From contig CAYRPN010000014.1 of NCBI GenBank assembly GCA_964426135.1, forward strand, positions 1-64,000: 64,000 bases of DNA, written 5' to 3'. Positions 1 to 8,493 of the stretch are shown here, one piece after another (the stretch's first letter is position 1; every line of letters starts with the position of its first letter). Position numbers and translations under genes: made by a program. The stretch is from CAYRPN01 sp964426135 (lineage in GTDB: Bacteria > Planctomycetota > Phycisphaerae > Phycisphaerales > Phycisphaeraceae). The notes under the pieces are model-generated. The model was not told where the DNA came from and did not search any database. It saw nothing but the letters and a program-made list of their open reading frames with translations.

Positions 1-16
1 CGCCGGCATCGATCCG

Positions 17-83
17 GCTCGGCGAACCGGAGTCACAGACTCCGGCTCTGACAAGCCATGTACGCAATTGCCGGATGAACCGG
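17..83 (+). repeat. Direct repeat, copy 1
   Basis: A ~65-nt stretch with a small hairpin (GGAGTC...GACTCC), then GGCTCTGACAAG and a GCCGGATGA block. It recurs in the same orientation at about 892-958 with substitutions and small indels. No ORF explains the conservation, so it is probably a dispersed intergenic repeat. Confidence 0.65.
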
Positions 84-111
84 TTTTGATTCTCGCGATT
101 GATGTGGCTTT

Positions 112-137
112 CCCCCGGCGGAGCCGGGGGCTAAAGG
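112..137 (+). repeat. REP-like palindrome, family A (CTAA foot)
   Basis: A GC-rich hairpin of the form CCCCCGGCGGAGCCGGGGG followed by CTAAAGG. The same element occurs at 6572-6597, 6690-6716, 17785-17810 and 17914-17940, and in a degenerate form inside a coding gene at 40333-40357. On the other strand the foot reads TTAGC, like the conserved foot of RAYT-mobilised REP hairpins. Confidence 0.75.
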
Positions 138-891
138 GCGCGCACAAATCCGTTCAGCCTCGCGAACAACCTGCAAGAAGTGTCCCTTTCACTTCACCCC
201 ATGATTCAAGCCCATTTTGCGATCATCGAAGCCTGCCTGTTCGCCTTTTGGCGCACAAAACTGATCCATCGCCCCTGATACAAAGGCGCGTTTTCAGCGC
301 CTGCGCAGCGGATGCGTGCGACGATCATCGCCGCGGCCGGGGCGCGGGCAGTGTCAAGACCTGATGCGACGAAGGCGTGCCCGCTTGATTGCCGGTCGGT
401 TCGCGTACTCTCGGATGGGCAGAGTCGCCGCGGTGCGGTGCAGCCATTCGACTTGTGCTTTCCGATCGGCGAGGGAAACGCGCTCAGGCAGCGGCGATCG
501 TGCCCGCACCTGCGATCGCTGCCGCGCGAATCCCCGGTTGACGCCAACTCAAGCGACATTCACCCGTCCGATGGAGCGAGCGAACCCGCGAATCCACGAT
601 TCGTGAACGCTTGTGAACTCGGAACGCACGGGACTCGACCGCCACGTCAGCCGCCGGAGCGGCTGCGCCCTTGACTCGGCGCAGCTGCGCGCACGGACGG
701 TGTTGGGACGAGCGTTTGATGAATGAGCCGCGGCGCGCGGAAACGAGCGCCTCGGCTTTGTCGTGCCACACAGACATGAAAGCCGAGCGCCACCGATGCA
801 AGCGAGTGCCTCGCGCCACGGCGCAAAGCTCGCGAAGGAATGGGGCCGAAAGAAGGCTCATCCGCTATTTGCGTACTTGACACCGGTTGGA

Positions 892-958
892 ACGGGCGTT
901 TCGGAGTCCTGAACAGACTCCGGCTCTGACAAGACGAGTACGCATTGGCCGGATGAGC
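892..958 (+). repeat. Direct repeat, copy 2
   Basis: Second copy of the ~65-nt repeat at 17-83. It shares the GACTCCGGCTCTGACAAG block and the following GTACGCA...GCCGGATGA segment. Confidence 0.65.
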
Positions 959-990
959 CCGAAAGAACTTGGCGAATCGGCGGTTCCCAT

Positions 991-1050
991 TTAGCCGGCG
1001 GGCTTGCCCGCCGAGGGCGTCTCGGCGGGCAAGCCCGCCGGCTAAATGGG
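991..1050. repeat. Paired inverted REP, family B
   Basis: Two arms, ATTTAGCCGGCGGGCTTGC and its complement, face each other across a short centre, so the transcript could fold into a long hairpin. The unit recurs at 29694-29753 and, with a longer centre, in both halves of the tandem duplication at 54464-54900. The outer flanks (GGTTCCC...GGGAACT) are also related to those at 29.7 kb. Confidence 0.8.
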
Positions 1051-1153
1051 GAACTCATTTCAGTTCCGTTCCTGAGGCAACCGCTTCCTTGGCGAGCTTT
1101 GCGCTTTGGCGCGAGATTCACCAGCTCGCAATCGGTTCAACTTGAGAATCGGC

Positions 1154-1293
1154 GGGTGGCCGGGGCAGCAGGCTCGGCGGATGCCCCGGAACGGTGCAGC
1201 TTGCTCGAACGAATCACGATCTCTGCTGATCTTGCGATCTCAGCGCGTCCGTTCCGGGGCTTGCGCGGACTTCAGCCCCGGCCACCCGGAGAA
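1154..1293 (+). repeat. ~140-nt composite repeat E, copy 1
   Basis: It starts GGTGGCCGGGGCAGCAGGC and ends near CAGCCCCGGCCACCC, so its ends are inverted repeats. A second copy with a diverged middle lies at about 22932-23075. The GCGGACTTCAGCCC part also appears alone near 8388-8402. Confidence 0.75.
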
Positions 1294-1491
1294 AGTCTCG
1301 TGTCGTCCGCCGGGGATGACTTTGATGGCGCATCACCGCCCAGACCTCACAACCGGCACCACCCCACCTTTCACCGCGCATGCTCGGCGTGGAGTCGGAA
1401 CTCGCCGGCGGTAAAGGTCGATGCACGGAGGGAGCCCGGTGTGCTGTGACTTTCCGGCTCATCGTCGGTTCCGCTTTCTGGGAGTCTTCGC

Positions 1492-2355
1492 ATGGTTCGC
1501 GTCGCGCATGCCGCTTTCGGTTTCATTCTGGTCGCTGCGGCGGCCTCCTCCGCTCACGCCATCACCTTCGACGCCAACGGCAAGGTGGATGGTTGGAATG
1601 TCACGCCGTTCACCGCCGCCAACGGCACCACCACGGCCGGCGGCATCACGTCGATCCGTCAGAACAACATTTCGTCGATCAGCTACCCCGGCATCGGCGC
1701 GGTCCCCAGCCCCGGCGGCACGTCGGGCGAGAAGTTCGACATTGAGGAAGTCCACGTCCGCAACTTCGGCACCCGCGTGGAAATGCTCGTCTTCGCCAGC
1801 TCCGCGTTTCAAGCGACCGCCGGGGGCAGCACGCTCAACCTCGGCGACATGCTCCTGAACATCGACGGCGATAGCGCGTTTGAACTGGGCGTCGTCACGC
1901 AGACCGGCAACGCCGGTCTCGATCAAGGAAGGCTCTACGAAATCGGTTCGACCACCGGGCTGCAGAACCTGCCCGGTTCGTACTTCGGCACGGCTGTCGC
2001 GACGGAGGTGGGCGCGTGGGCGATCACCGGCGGCACCGCCCACGATCAGTTCGCGATTGAACTGGCGTCGTTCGATTACGGCGGCAGCGAAGGGCCGACC
2101 GTCGCGTACCTGTACACGTTCGACGTGGGTTTCCTGTCGAACATCTCGCACATGGATTTTCAGATCGCGTGGGGCTGCGGCAATGATGTGTTCCGCGGCG
2201 GCTTCGACCTGGCGCCGCGCAGCACCGGCTTCGAGCCGCCGGCGCCGCTCCCCAATCTCGCATCGAATGGAATCCCCGAGCCGGCGGCGCTGGTGCTGCT
2301 GATGGCCGGTGTCGGCGCGATTGCCGGCCGCCGGCGCCGCGCCGTGCGCGGGTGA
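1492..2355 (+). CDS. PEP-CTERM sorting domain protein
   Basis: Secreted protein of 287 residues, function unknown. The start has a GGGAG ribosome site seven bases upstream. Residues 1-23 form a signal peptide ending in SSAHA. The body is rich in Gly, Thr and Asp and has no recognised catalytic motif. The C-terminus has the PEP-CTERM layout: an IPEPAALVLL motif, a short hydrophobic helix and an Arg-rich end. In known systems this tail is cleaved by exosortase and the protein is sent to the envelope or extracellular matrix. No exosortase is in the window. It converges with the ROK regulator downstream. The PEP-CTERM call is firm; the role of the body is unknown. Confidence 0.85.
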   Translation: MVRVAHAAFGFILVAAAASSAHAITFDANGKVDGWNVTPFTAANGTTTAGGITSIRQNNISSISYPGIGAVPSPGGTSGEKFDIEEVHVRNFGTRVEMLVFASSAFQATAGGSTLNLGDMLLNIDGDSAFELGVVTQTGNAGLDQGRLYEIGSTTGLQNLPGSYFGTAVATEVGAWAITGGTAHDQFAIELASFDYGGSEGPTVAYLYTFDVGFLSNISHMDFQIAWGCGNDVFRGGFDLAPRSTGFEPPAPLPNLASNGIPEPAALVLLMAGVGAIAGRRRRAVRG

Positions 2356-2488
2356 TTCGTCAGAGCCGCGACCGTGAGGGAGCGGTGCCTTGCCAGCGCG
2401 TGTTGCTGCATTGCTCGCTGACGCTCGCGGCTCGGACAATGCGTGCGAGGCCCGCCGACTCAATGGGCGGGATGTCAGCCTCGCCCGT

Positions 2489-3691
2489 TCAGCGCTCGTC
2501 GTCTTCGCCGATGCCCAGATGATTCCCGTTCGACGGCAGCCAGCCGTCGCAGTACAGGCTTGTCAGTGCGAGCCAACCGGCGTTTTCGGCGGACTGCGAG
2601 GCGGGCTGGTTCCAGACATCGATCTTCGTGCGGGCCGCCAGTTCCGCGAGCATCTGGCCCTTGACGCTGTCGACGATGGCGTCGGCGAAGGCCTCGAAGC
2701 GCGTGAGCTGGCTGACCAGCACCAGCCGGTTGACGCGGGTGAAGTTCACCGCGTTGGAGATGCCCATCGCCAGCAGTTCGATCATCCGGGCCATGCCGTC
2801 GTCGTCGTTGTCGAACTGGGCGGCACGTTCCGCCAGGGTTCCCTTTTTCTTGCCCACGCGGCTGAGGAAATCGGCGCTGCAGATGCGCTCGAGGCAGCCG
2901 ACGTGGCCGCAGTAGCAGCGCTCGGTTTCCACCGGCAGGCGTGTGTGGCCCAGTTCGTTGGCGGCGGTGACGCAGCCGCGGTTGGGCCGGCCGTTGACCA
3001 GGAGCGCCGAGCCGAGCTGGCCGTCGTCGAAGTAAACGAGCAGCACGTCGTCGCGCTGTTCGGCGCGGTGCGCCAGCAGCCAGCGGGCCGCCAGGGCATG
3101 CATGTCGTTCTCCAGCAGGTAGGGCACTTTGCCGGCGATCTCGTAGATCGGCTGCAGGCTCACCTCGCCCTGTCCGGGCCAGGCGGATGAAAGCAGAATC
3201 GTGTGCTCCTCCGGGTCGGCGAAGCCCGGCGTCGCCAGGCCCACGCAGAGGGTCTTTTCATCGATGTGTTCCTTCAGCAAATCGCGGGCGGTGCGGATGA
3301 TCCGGCCGGCGTCGGTGATGGGGCGATCGGCGGCCGGGGAAATCTGCTTGCCCACCAGGTTCATGCGCGCCACCTCGACGCGGCCCGGCCGAATCGCCAG
3401 GCCCAGCACGTTCCGCTGCACGGGGTCGATCTCCAGCGGCACGCGGGGCCGGCCGCGGGCACGGCCTGACTTGCTGCGCGGCTGCTCCACTTCCTTCACG
3501 CCCGCCATGCGACGGCCTCGCGGCGAACTGGTCGGCGCGCCCTCGCGGATGATGCCTTCGTCGAGCAGGGCGGCGGTGTCGGCGCCCACGGTGTTGGGCC
3601 GGATGCCGGTGCGTTCGTGCAGTTCCCAGCGGCTCAGAGCTCCTTCGTTCCACAGGGTCTGGAGAATGACGCGATGGCGTGATGGGATCAT
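2489..3691 (-). CDS. ROK family transcriptional regulator
   Basis: A 400-residue protein with an N-terminal winged helix-turn-helix (about 8-50) and a C-terminal ROK domain (about 100-385). The ROK zinc signature is visible: a His in ELGHTRL followed by CYCGHVGCLE. The region where ROK sugar kinases have a GTGIG-type phosphate loop reads DDGQLGSALL, so kinase activity looks unlikely, and this is probably a sugar-responsive repressor of the NagC/XylR type. The start lacks an obvious ribosome site. Its target cannot be read from context: the neighbours are a convergent PEP-CTERM gene and an RNA gene. Confidence 0.88.
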   Translation of the reverse strand: MIPSRHRVILQTLWNEGALSRWELHERTGIRPNTVGADTAALLDEGIIREGAPTSSPRGRRMAGVKEVEQPRSKSGRARGRPRVPLEIDPVQRNVLGLAIRPGRVEVARMNLVGKQISPAADRPITDAGRIIRTARDLLKEHIDEKTLCVGLATPGFADPEEHTILLSSAWPGQGEVSLQPIYEIAGKVPYLLENDMHALAARWLLAHRAEQRDDVLLVYFDDGQLGSALLVNGRPNRGCVTAANELGHTRLPVETERCYCGHVGCLERICSADFLSRVGKKKGTLAERAAQFDNDDDGMARMIELLAMGISNAVNFTRVNRLVLVSQLTRFEAFADAIVDSVKGQMLAELAARTKIDVWNQPASQSAENAGWLALTSLYCDGWLPSNGNHLGIGEDDER

Positions 3692-3943
3692 GATGAATTA
3701 CTATCGGGGATATCGCGAAGGATTTCAACCGGCGATAATAAGATGCAATCGGTGCGGTTAGGAAGTGGCGGGGGGAAGAGGCCGGCGTGCGAATGCCGTT
3801 CCCGGGATTCGCAAAGAACTCGAAGGCGCGAAGGACGCGAAAGAGAACCTGACGTGGCTCGATTCTCCAATTCCTTCTTTGGATCCATCGCGGCTTTGCG
3901 GTTCGGCGCGTCGAGAAGCGCCTGCGATTTCGTTCGGCAGCGC
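3692..3943. other. Spacer upstream of the RNA gene
   Basis: This holds the 5' side of the minus-strand ROK gene and the upstream side of the RNA promoter at 3944. Short ORFs here have unlikely composition and no ribosome sites. I see no gene. Confidence 0.5.
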
Positions 3944-3972
3944 TTGGTTCGCGGCGGGCGTCCTGCTAAAAT
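3944..3972 (+). promoter_or_regulatory. Sigma-70-type promoter of the RNA gene
   Basis: TTGGTT (3944-3949) and TAAAAT (3967-3972) are exactly 17 bases apart. A start near 3979-3981 coincides with the first base of the outer RNA stem, which supports both calls. Confidence 0.7.
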
Positions 3973-3979
3973 GCGGGCG

Positions 3980-4192
3980 ACAAGTGAAGATTTGCTTTCT
4001 GCCTGCGGAGTTCGAGTGACGAGGAGTATTTGCTCGAACCTATAAGGACCCCAAGGGAGCCTTGTCCGGGCGCGATGGTCATGCCTCCGCGAGTGGAAGA
4101 CCGGGACGACTCGGCAACGCACCCACCTCATATTGGGGTTCGAGCAAAAGCCTCGAACGGCTCAGGCGGACGGAAAGCAATTTTGGCTTGTG
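3980..4192 (+). ncRNA. ssrS: Structured non-coding RNA, probable 6S RNA
   Basis: A ~212-nt transcript lies between a good promoter and a strong intrinsic terminator and contains no credible ORF. Its ends pair: ACAAG 3980-3984 with CTTGT 4187-4191, TGCTTTC 3993-3999 with GAAAGCA 4173-4179, and GCCTG with CAGGC at 4163. An inner 12-bp stem joins 4029-4040 to 4137-4148. A closed rod of this length, with CACCCACCT followed by GGGTTCGAG on the 3' side, fits 6S RNA, which binds sigma-70 RNA polymerase holoenzyme in stationary phase. GTTCGAG and CTCGAAC each occur twice, so the centre can switch between long-range pairing and two local hairpins. It lacks the SRP RNA, RNase P and tmRNA signature sequences. 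The RNA call is firmer than the 6S identity. Confidence 0.65.
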
Positions 4193-4194
4193 AC

Positions 4195-4223
4195 AGCCCG
4201 CCGCAAGGCGGGCTTGTTTTTTT
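4195..4223 (+). terminator. Intrinsic terminator of the RNA gene
   Basis: AGCCCGCC, GCAA loop and GGCGGGCT form a perfect 8-bp stem, followed by TGTTTTTTT. It is the clearest Rho-independent terminator in the window. Confidence 0.92.
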
Positions 4224-4491
4224 GATGAGCCGAGCAGGTGGTGATGGGCGATGGCGAATCCGCGTTCGTTTGGCGACGGGGCCTGCCCCGTTTTTGGGCG
4301 GGCGCGTTCGTCGGCCAACGGAACGGGGCACGCCCCGTCGCTAAACGCCGCCGATGCAGATCGTCCTTGGTGGGCCGCCGGTCCCCTTCGTCCGTGCATG
4401 GTTCAACGAGTAGGGCGAAAACAAAAACAGCAGCGTGAGGGGCACGCCGCTGTCGTTGGATGACTTGATTTCAGACGGTGAACGTTCTGAA
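4224..4491. repeat. Spacer with inverted GC palindrome
   Basis: A REP-like pair lies between about 4268 and 4345: GCGACGGGGC..GCCCCGT on one side and its complement, ending GTCGCTAAAC, on the other. The CTAAA foot matches the TTAGC-foot repeats elsewhere. No gene is seen. Confidence 0.6.
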
Positions 4492-5502
4492 TCAGAACCG
4501 GAAACCGAAGGCCCAACTGCTGCCGCCGCCGCAGCGACCGCCGGAGCTGTAACCCACGTAGCCGCCGTAGCTGGAGCCGTAGTAGCCGCCCGAGCGGTAG
4601 CCGCCGTACCCGCCGTAGCGCGGGCCGCAGTAGCCGCCGTAGCTGCTGTAGCCGACATAGCCGCTGTAGCGCGGAGCGCAGTAGGCGGGAGCGTAGTAGC
4701 GGGGGGCACAGTAGCCGGAGGAGTAGTAGCGGGGGGCGTAGTAAGTCGGTGCGCAGTACGAATAGCTGGGGCGGTAGTAAGTCGGTGCGCAGTACGAATA
4801 GCTGGGGCGGTAGTAAGTCGCGTAGCTGTACGTCGGGGGGCAATAGGCGGGCGCGTAGCTGACGGGGTAGTAGTTGGTCTGTGCGACCGCGTAGGTGACC
4901 GGCTGGGTGTAGGTGCCGTACGTGTTGCCGTAGGCGATCGGCTGGCTGGCCTGAGGCACGGATACGAAGTTGGCGTCAGACTGCGCTTCAGGCTGCTGCT
5001 GCTGCGCTTCGGGTTGCTGCTCCGGCTGAACCTGCGGCTGTTGCTGCTCCTGATAAATCGCGTAATTGCGGACCACGCGGGCGTTGCGGTCCACCGCGAT
5101 GCGATACTCCGGCGAAGCGCTGGCCGCGAGAATGCGGGCGTTGTTGTCCACCCGCGTGCGATCCTGGTTCGCCGGCGGCGGGGCGTTGACGAATTGCTGC
5201 GGCTGCACCGAGGCCGTGGGCTGGCGCACCTGGACTTCGTAGGTGGATCCGCTGGCGATCACCTGCGATGTCGGCGCGAGATTGCTGGCGGCGACCGTGC
5301 GCGACGAGGTGCCGCGCTCGCCCAGCGGCTGCGTCTTCACGACGCGCACAGGCTCGCCGGCCGTGCGCGGCTGTGCCAGCCGCTCCGCGGTGCCTGAGTC
5401 GTTGCCGCGGTACACGTGCCGCGAGGTGCGCGCTTCCTCAGCAAACGCAGGCGCGGCCACGGCGGCGAAAAGAAAAGTGACGGTAGCAAGTGATGTGCGC
5501 AT
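4492..5502 (-). CDS. Secreted Tyr/Cys/Gly-rich repeat protein
   Basis: A 336-residue protein of unknown function. Residues 1-21 are a signal peptide ending APAFA. A Gln-rich stretch lies near 150-175. The last ~130 residues are almost only Tyr, Gly, Ser, Pro, Arg and regularly spaced Cys (CAPTYYRPSYSY-type repeats, then GGYGGYRSGGYY). A 36-nt unit is duplicated exactly at 4741-4776 and 4777-4812, giving a 12-residue repeat. It ends with an aromatic GFRF. The start has a GGAGG site six bases upstream and a weak TTGACC-N17-GAAAAT promoter at 5536-5564. The composition suggests a cross-linkable or amyloid-like surface or spore-coat-like structural protein. That is inference; no domain family is recognised. 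Confidence 0.75.
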   Translation of the reverse strand: MRTSLATVTFLFAAVAAPAFAEEARTSRHVYRGNDSGTAERLAQPRTAGEPVRVVKTQPLGERGTSSRTVAASNLAPTSQVIASGSTYEVQVRQPTASVQPQQFVNAPPPANQDRTRVDNNARILAASASPEYRIAVDRNARVVRNYAIYQEQQQPQVQPEQQPEAQQQQPEAQSDANFVSVPQASQPIAYGNTYGTYTQPVTYAVAQTNYYPVSYAPAYCPPTYSYATYYRPSYSYCAPTYYRPSYSYCAPTYYAPRYYSSGYCAPRYYAPAYCAPRYSGYVGYSSYGGYCGPRYGGYGGYRSGGYYGSSYGGYVGYSSGGRCGGGSSWAFGFRF

Positions 5503-5797
5503 TCAACCCTCCATGTGTTTCATGGGTACACGTACATTTTCACCTTCATCGGCTTTCGGGTCAAGTGAAATTTCAAACCAGGGAAAGTTTGCGATTCAAG
5601 TAAAGAAACAGCTTGGTTGTGCGGCTTATTCCAATCCCTTCGCAACATGTGCGTCTATCGCGCTGCGATGTTCACCAGTCCCAAGGGGGTTTCGTTCATC
5701 CTGTTTCTGCCTCGCCCCGACGCCCGACGCCCGATGCCCGACACCCGGCTTCTGCTTCTTTGCCTCGGCGTTTTCGGATCGATACCCTCGCATCATC
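5503..5797. other. Divergent spacer
   Basis: A spacer between the minus-strand Tyr-rich gene and the plus-strand hydrolase. It holds a tandem CCCGACG/CCCGATG repeat near 5715-5746 and the possible minus-strand promoter at 5536-5564. No gene is seen. Confidence 0.5.
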
Positions 5798-6559
5798 ATG
5801 ACCATCCTCGACAACGAAACCATCGACCTCCCCACGCCCTTCGGCCCCATGCGCACCGCCATCCTGCGCCCGGCGGCGCCGGGCAGGTACCCCGGCATCC
5901 TCATGTACTCGGAGATTTTTCAGATCACCGCGCCGATCCGGCGCACCGCGGCGATGCTGGCGGGTCACGGTTTCGTCGTTGCGGTGCCGGAGATTTTCCA
6001 CGAACTGGAAACGCCCGGCTGCGTGCTGGCGTACGACCAGGCCGGCGCCGACCGCGGCAACCACGACAAGACCGCCAAGGAACTCGCCAGCTACGACGCC
6101 GACGCCAGGGCCGTGCTCGATCACCTGAAGTCGCGGCCCGACTGCACCGGCCAACTCGGCGCACTGGGCATCTGCATCGGCGGGCATCTCTCGTTTCGGG
6201 CCTCGATGAACCCCGATGTGCTGGCCGGCGTCTGCTTCTACGCCACCGACATCCACAAACGCAGCCTCGCCAAGGGCATGAACGACAACACGCTCGACCG
6301 CGTCGGCGAGATCAAGGGCGAGATGCTCATGATCTGGGGCCGGCAGGATCCGCACATCCCGCGCGACGGCCGGCGCATCGTCTACGACGCCATGACCGAC
6401 AAGGGCGTCAACTTCACCTGGCACGAGTTCAACGGCCAGCACGCCTTCATGCGCGACGAAGGCCATCGCTACGATCCCGCGCTCGCGCTCACCTGCTACG
6501 GCATGGTGATCGAACTCTTCAAACGCAAACTGGGCGAGGGCGATCTGTCCAAGTCGTGA
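5798..6559 (+). CDS. Dienelactone hydrolase family protein
   Basis: A 253-residue cytoplasmic alpha/beta hydrolase. The reading frame is open further upstream, but homology begins at MTILDNETIDLP, so this ATG was chosen; no clear ribosome site is visible. The Cys-Asp-His triad of the family is present: Cys126 in GICIGGH, Asp184 in WGRQDPH and His215 in NGQHAF. The early part (YPGILMYSEIFQ) also fits carboxymethylenebutenolidase-like enzymes, which open dienelactone or related lactone and ester substrates. The length is typical. The natural substrate cannot be told, since no aromatic-degradation genes are adjacent. Confidence 0.85.
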   Translation: MTILDNETIDLPTPFGPMRTAILRPAAPGRYPGILMYSEIFQITAPIRRTAAMLAGHGFVVAVPEIFHELETPGCVLAYDQAGADRGNHDKTAKELASYDADARAVLDHLKSRPDCTGQLGALGICIGGHLSFRASMNPDVLAGVCFYATDIHKRSLAKGMNDNTLDRVGEIKGEMLMIWGRQDPHIPRDGRRIVYDAMTDKGVNFTWHEFNGQHAFMRDEGHRYDPALALTCYGMVIELFKRKLGEGDLSKS

Positions 6560-6851
6560 ACGCGGCTTTCGCCATTAGCCCCCGGCTCCGCCGGGGGAAA
6601 CGCCGAAGTTTGAAGTGCGCCGTTCCGCGCGGCGGGTTTACTTTCTCGAAGGTTATCCAGCGGGCGCATGGCGCGCCACGCTCGCTTCAACCCCCGGCGG
6701 AGCCGGGGGCTAACGGCAGGACGCGCACCGCGGACCGTGCGGCTAAGAAAGAATTTCCGATGGGAGCGATTTCGGTCGTCTTTTCAGGCTTGGCGCGTTG
6801 GATTTCCTTTTCGCTCGGTATCATGTCTCAATCGCCCACGGGGAATCTCTC
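6560..6851. repeat. Spacer with inverted pair of family A REPs
   Basis: Two family A palindromes face each other: 6572-6597 (ATTAGCCCCCGGC...) and 6690-6716 (...CGGGGGCTAACGG), about 90 nt apart. The arrangement resembles a BIME (paired REPs). No gene is seen. Confidence 0.75.
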
Positions 6852-8060
6852 ATGCGACACCTTCTCGCCGTTGCCATCGTTCTGCTGGCTGCCCCTTTCG
6901 CCCGCGCCGCCTGGGTGGACGCTCAAGGCGTGACGTACAACCTGCTCACGCCCAAGGACTACGACTCCAAGAAAATCTATCGCCTCGTCGTCGCCGTCCA
7001 CGGGCGTAACGGCACCGGCAGCTTCGCTGACAGCGAAGCCAAGGCATTCTGGGCGCGCAATCACGATGTCATCGTCGCCGGTCCCAACATGCCCTGGGGT
7101 ACTGGTGAAGGCAAAGACAAGAGCAAGGACGGACACGCCGCCATGGAAGCCCTGCTCAAGGACGCGCGGAAGAAGCACAAGCTGCACGACAAGATCGTCC
7201 TGCTCGGTTTCTCGCAGGGCGGCTACTACGCGCCGACCTATGCCACCGGCCGCGAGGACCAGTTGCTCATGATGTCGATCTACGGCGCGGCGGCACCGGG
7301 TTACGCGCCGAAGAATCTGCCCGTCGCCGGCGCCTGTGGATCGCAGGAGACTTTCGGTCCCGGCCTCAAAGCGTGGGCGGAGAAGATCAACGGAGCCGGC
7401 GGCTTTGCCGTGCATCACATCGCGGAAGGCGCGGGCCACACCGTCACCGAATCGATGCGGAAGATGACCGTCGACCTCTACGAGAAGTGTTTCAAGGGCC
7501 TGGCGCCGCGCGTTCTGGAACAGGTGGAGGCGAAGTTCGACGAGGCGAAGAAGCTGGAGGAATCCTCCAAGTTCAAGGACGCCGCCGGCAGGTACAAATC
7601 CATCCTCGCCACCAAGAGCCTGCCTGACGACCTGAAAGCCCAGGCCCGCGATGGCCAGACCAAAGCCATTCTCGGCGACATGGCAAGAACGAATCCGAAG
7701 ATCAGCGAGACCTGGGAGAGTTCCCGCGCCGCGATCCTCGCCGCGCTGAAGGAGTTTCCAGGCGTGCTGCCGTTCCGCAAATTGCTCGACGACAGCCGCA
7801 AGAGTTTCCGCGGCACGGAACTGGACAGCTTCTTCGTGCAGGCGGAAACCGCGTCGCAGGTCATCAGCCACCTCACGCTCCATCAGAAAGACGTGGACGC
7901 GGCGGCGGCCAAGAATCCCGCGGCGGTCGGCGGCGCGAAAGGCCCTTCGCAAAAGGCGCTGAACCGCAAGCTGTTGCCGCTGCTGGAGAAGATCGACGAT
8001 GCACAGATCAGGGCGACGCTGGAACCGCATCTGGCGAAGCTGGCCGAGCCGGTGAGTTGA
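6852..8060 (+). CDS. Secreted esterase/phospholipase-type hydrolase
   Basis: A 402-residue exported protein. The frame is open from 6798, but the ATG at 6852 starts a clean signal peptide (MRHLLAVAIVLLAAPFARA). An alpha/beta hydrolase domain covers about 25-225, with nucleophile Ser121 in GFSQGG, a likely catalytic His196 in GAGHTV and an early VVAVHGRNG segment near the oxyanion hole. This resembles the carboxylesterase/PHB-depolymerase group. Residues after about 225 are helical and charged, without a known domain, and may dock or regulate. The substrate is unknown. Confidence 0.8.
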   Translation: MRHLLAVAIVLLAAPFARAAWVDAQGVTYNLLTPKDYDSKKIYRLVVAVHGRNGTGSFADSEAKAFWARNHDVIVAGPNMPWGTGEGKDKSKDGHAAMEALLKDARKKHKLHDKIVLLGFSQGGYYAPTYATGREDQLLMMSIYGAAAPGYAPKNLPVAGACGSQETFGPGLKAWAEKINGAGGFAVHHIAEGAGHTVTESMRKMTVDLYEKCFKGLAPRVLEQVEAKFDEAKKLEESSKFKDAAGRYKSILATKSLPDDLKAQARDGQTKAILGDMARTNPKISETWESSRAAILAALKEFPGVLPFRKLLDDSRKSFRGTELDSFFVQAETASQVISHLTLHQKDVDAAAAKNPAAVGGAKGPSQKALNRKLLPLLEKIDDAQIRATLEPHLAKLAEPVS

Positions 8061-8493
8061 GTGTTGCCGAAGCCGCCGGGGCGACGGCTCTTCATCGCGC
8101 GACGAACAATTGCAACAATTTTCAGAAAAATTCGCAATTGCCTCTTCCCAGCCGCCACAGCGCTGCGGTAATATGCTTTCGTCAGCCCCCGCCAGAAATC
8201 CTCACTCCCTACTCCCTCCCTCCCTCCCTCGCCTTGTTCCGACCCCCGCCTCGCTCCTGTTCCCCGAATCACAACCTTGCGATCCAAATGGTTGCGTGAT
8301 CCATCGCGCGATTCTGTTTTGATGTCCAAACTTCGCGGCTGGAACTGAAGTGCAATGGCTCCCCGAACGTAGGCGGGACGGGGCGTCGGCGGACTTCAGC
8401 CCAGCCGCGTTTTTTGTTTGGGGGATTAGGGCGCTGCGCAGGCGGGGCGGCTTGAAGCCGCCCACGCCGGAATGCCCCGCGGTCGTCCGGCTC
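8061..8493. other. Spacer with repeats
   Basis: No gene is seen. There is a CCCT-type tandem stretch near 8207-8230, a fragment related to repeat E near 8388-8402, and a perfect 19-nt palindrome GGGCGGCTTGAAGCCGCCC at 8445-8463. The palindrome's CTTGAAG core is shared with the one inside gltX at 11089-11113. Confidence 0.55.

Larger units (their letters stand above)
1..1491. other. Gene-free region with repeats
   Basis: I see no convincing gene here. Short ORFs exist on both strands, but they are Arg/Ser-rich, overlap one another and lack ribosome binding sites. The region holds a direct repeat pair (about 17-83 and 892-958), a REP-like palindrome (112-137), a paired inverted repeat (991-1050) and one copy of a ~140-nt element (1154-1293). 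A degraded gene cannot be excluded. Confidence 0.6.

Noticed and set aside
1..1491. Several overlapping short ORFs in the first 1.5 kb
   Set aside because: They overlap on both strands, are Arg/Ser-rich, lack ribosome sites and run through repeats.
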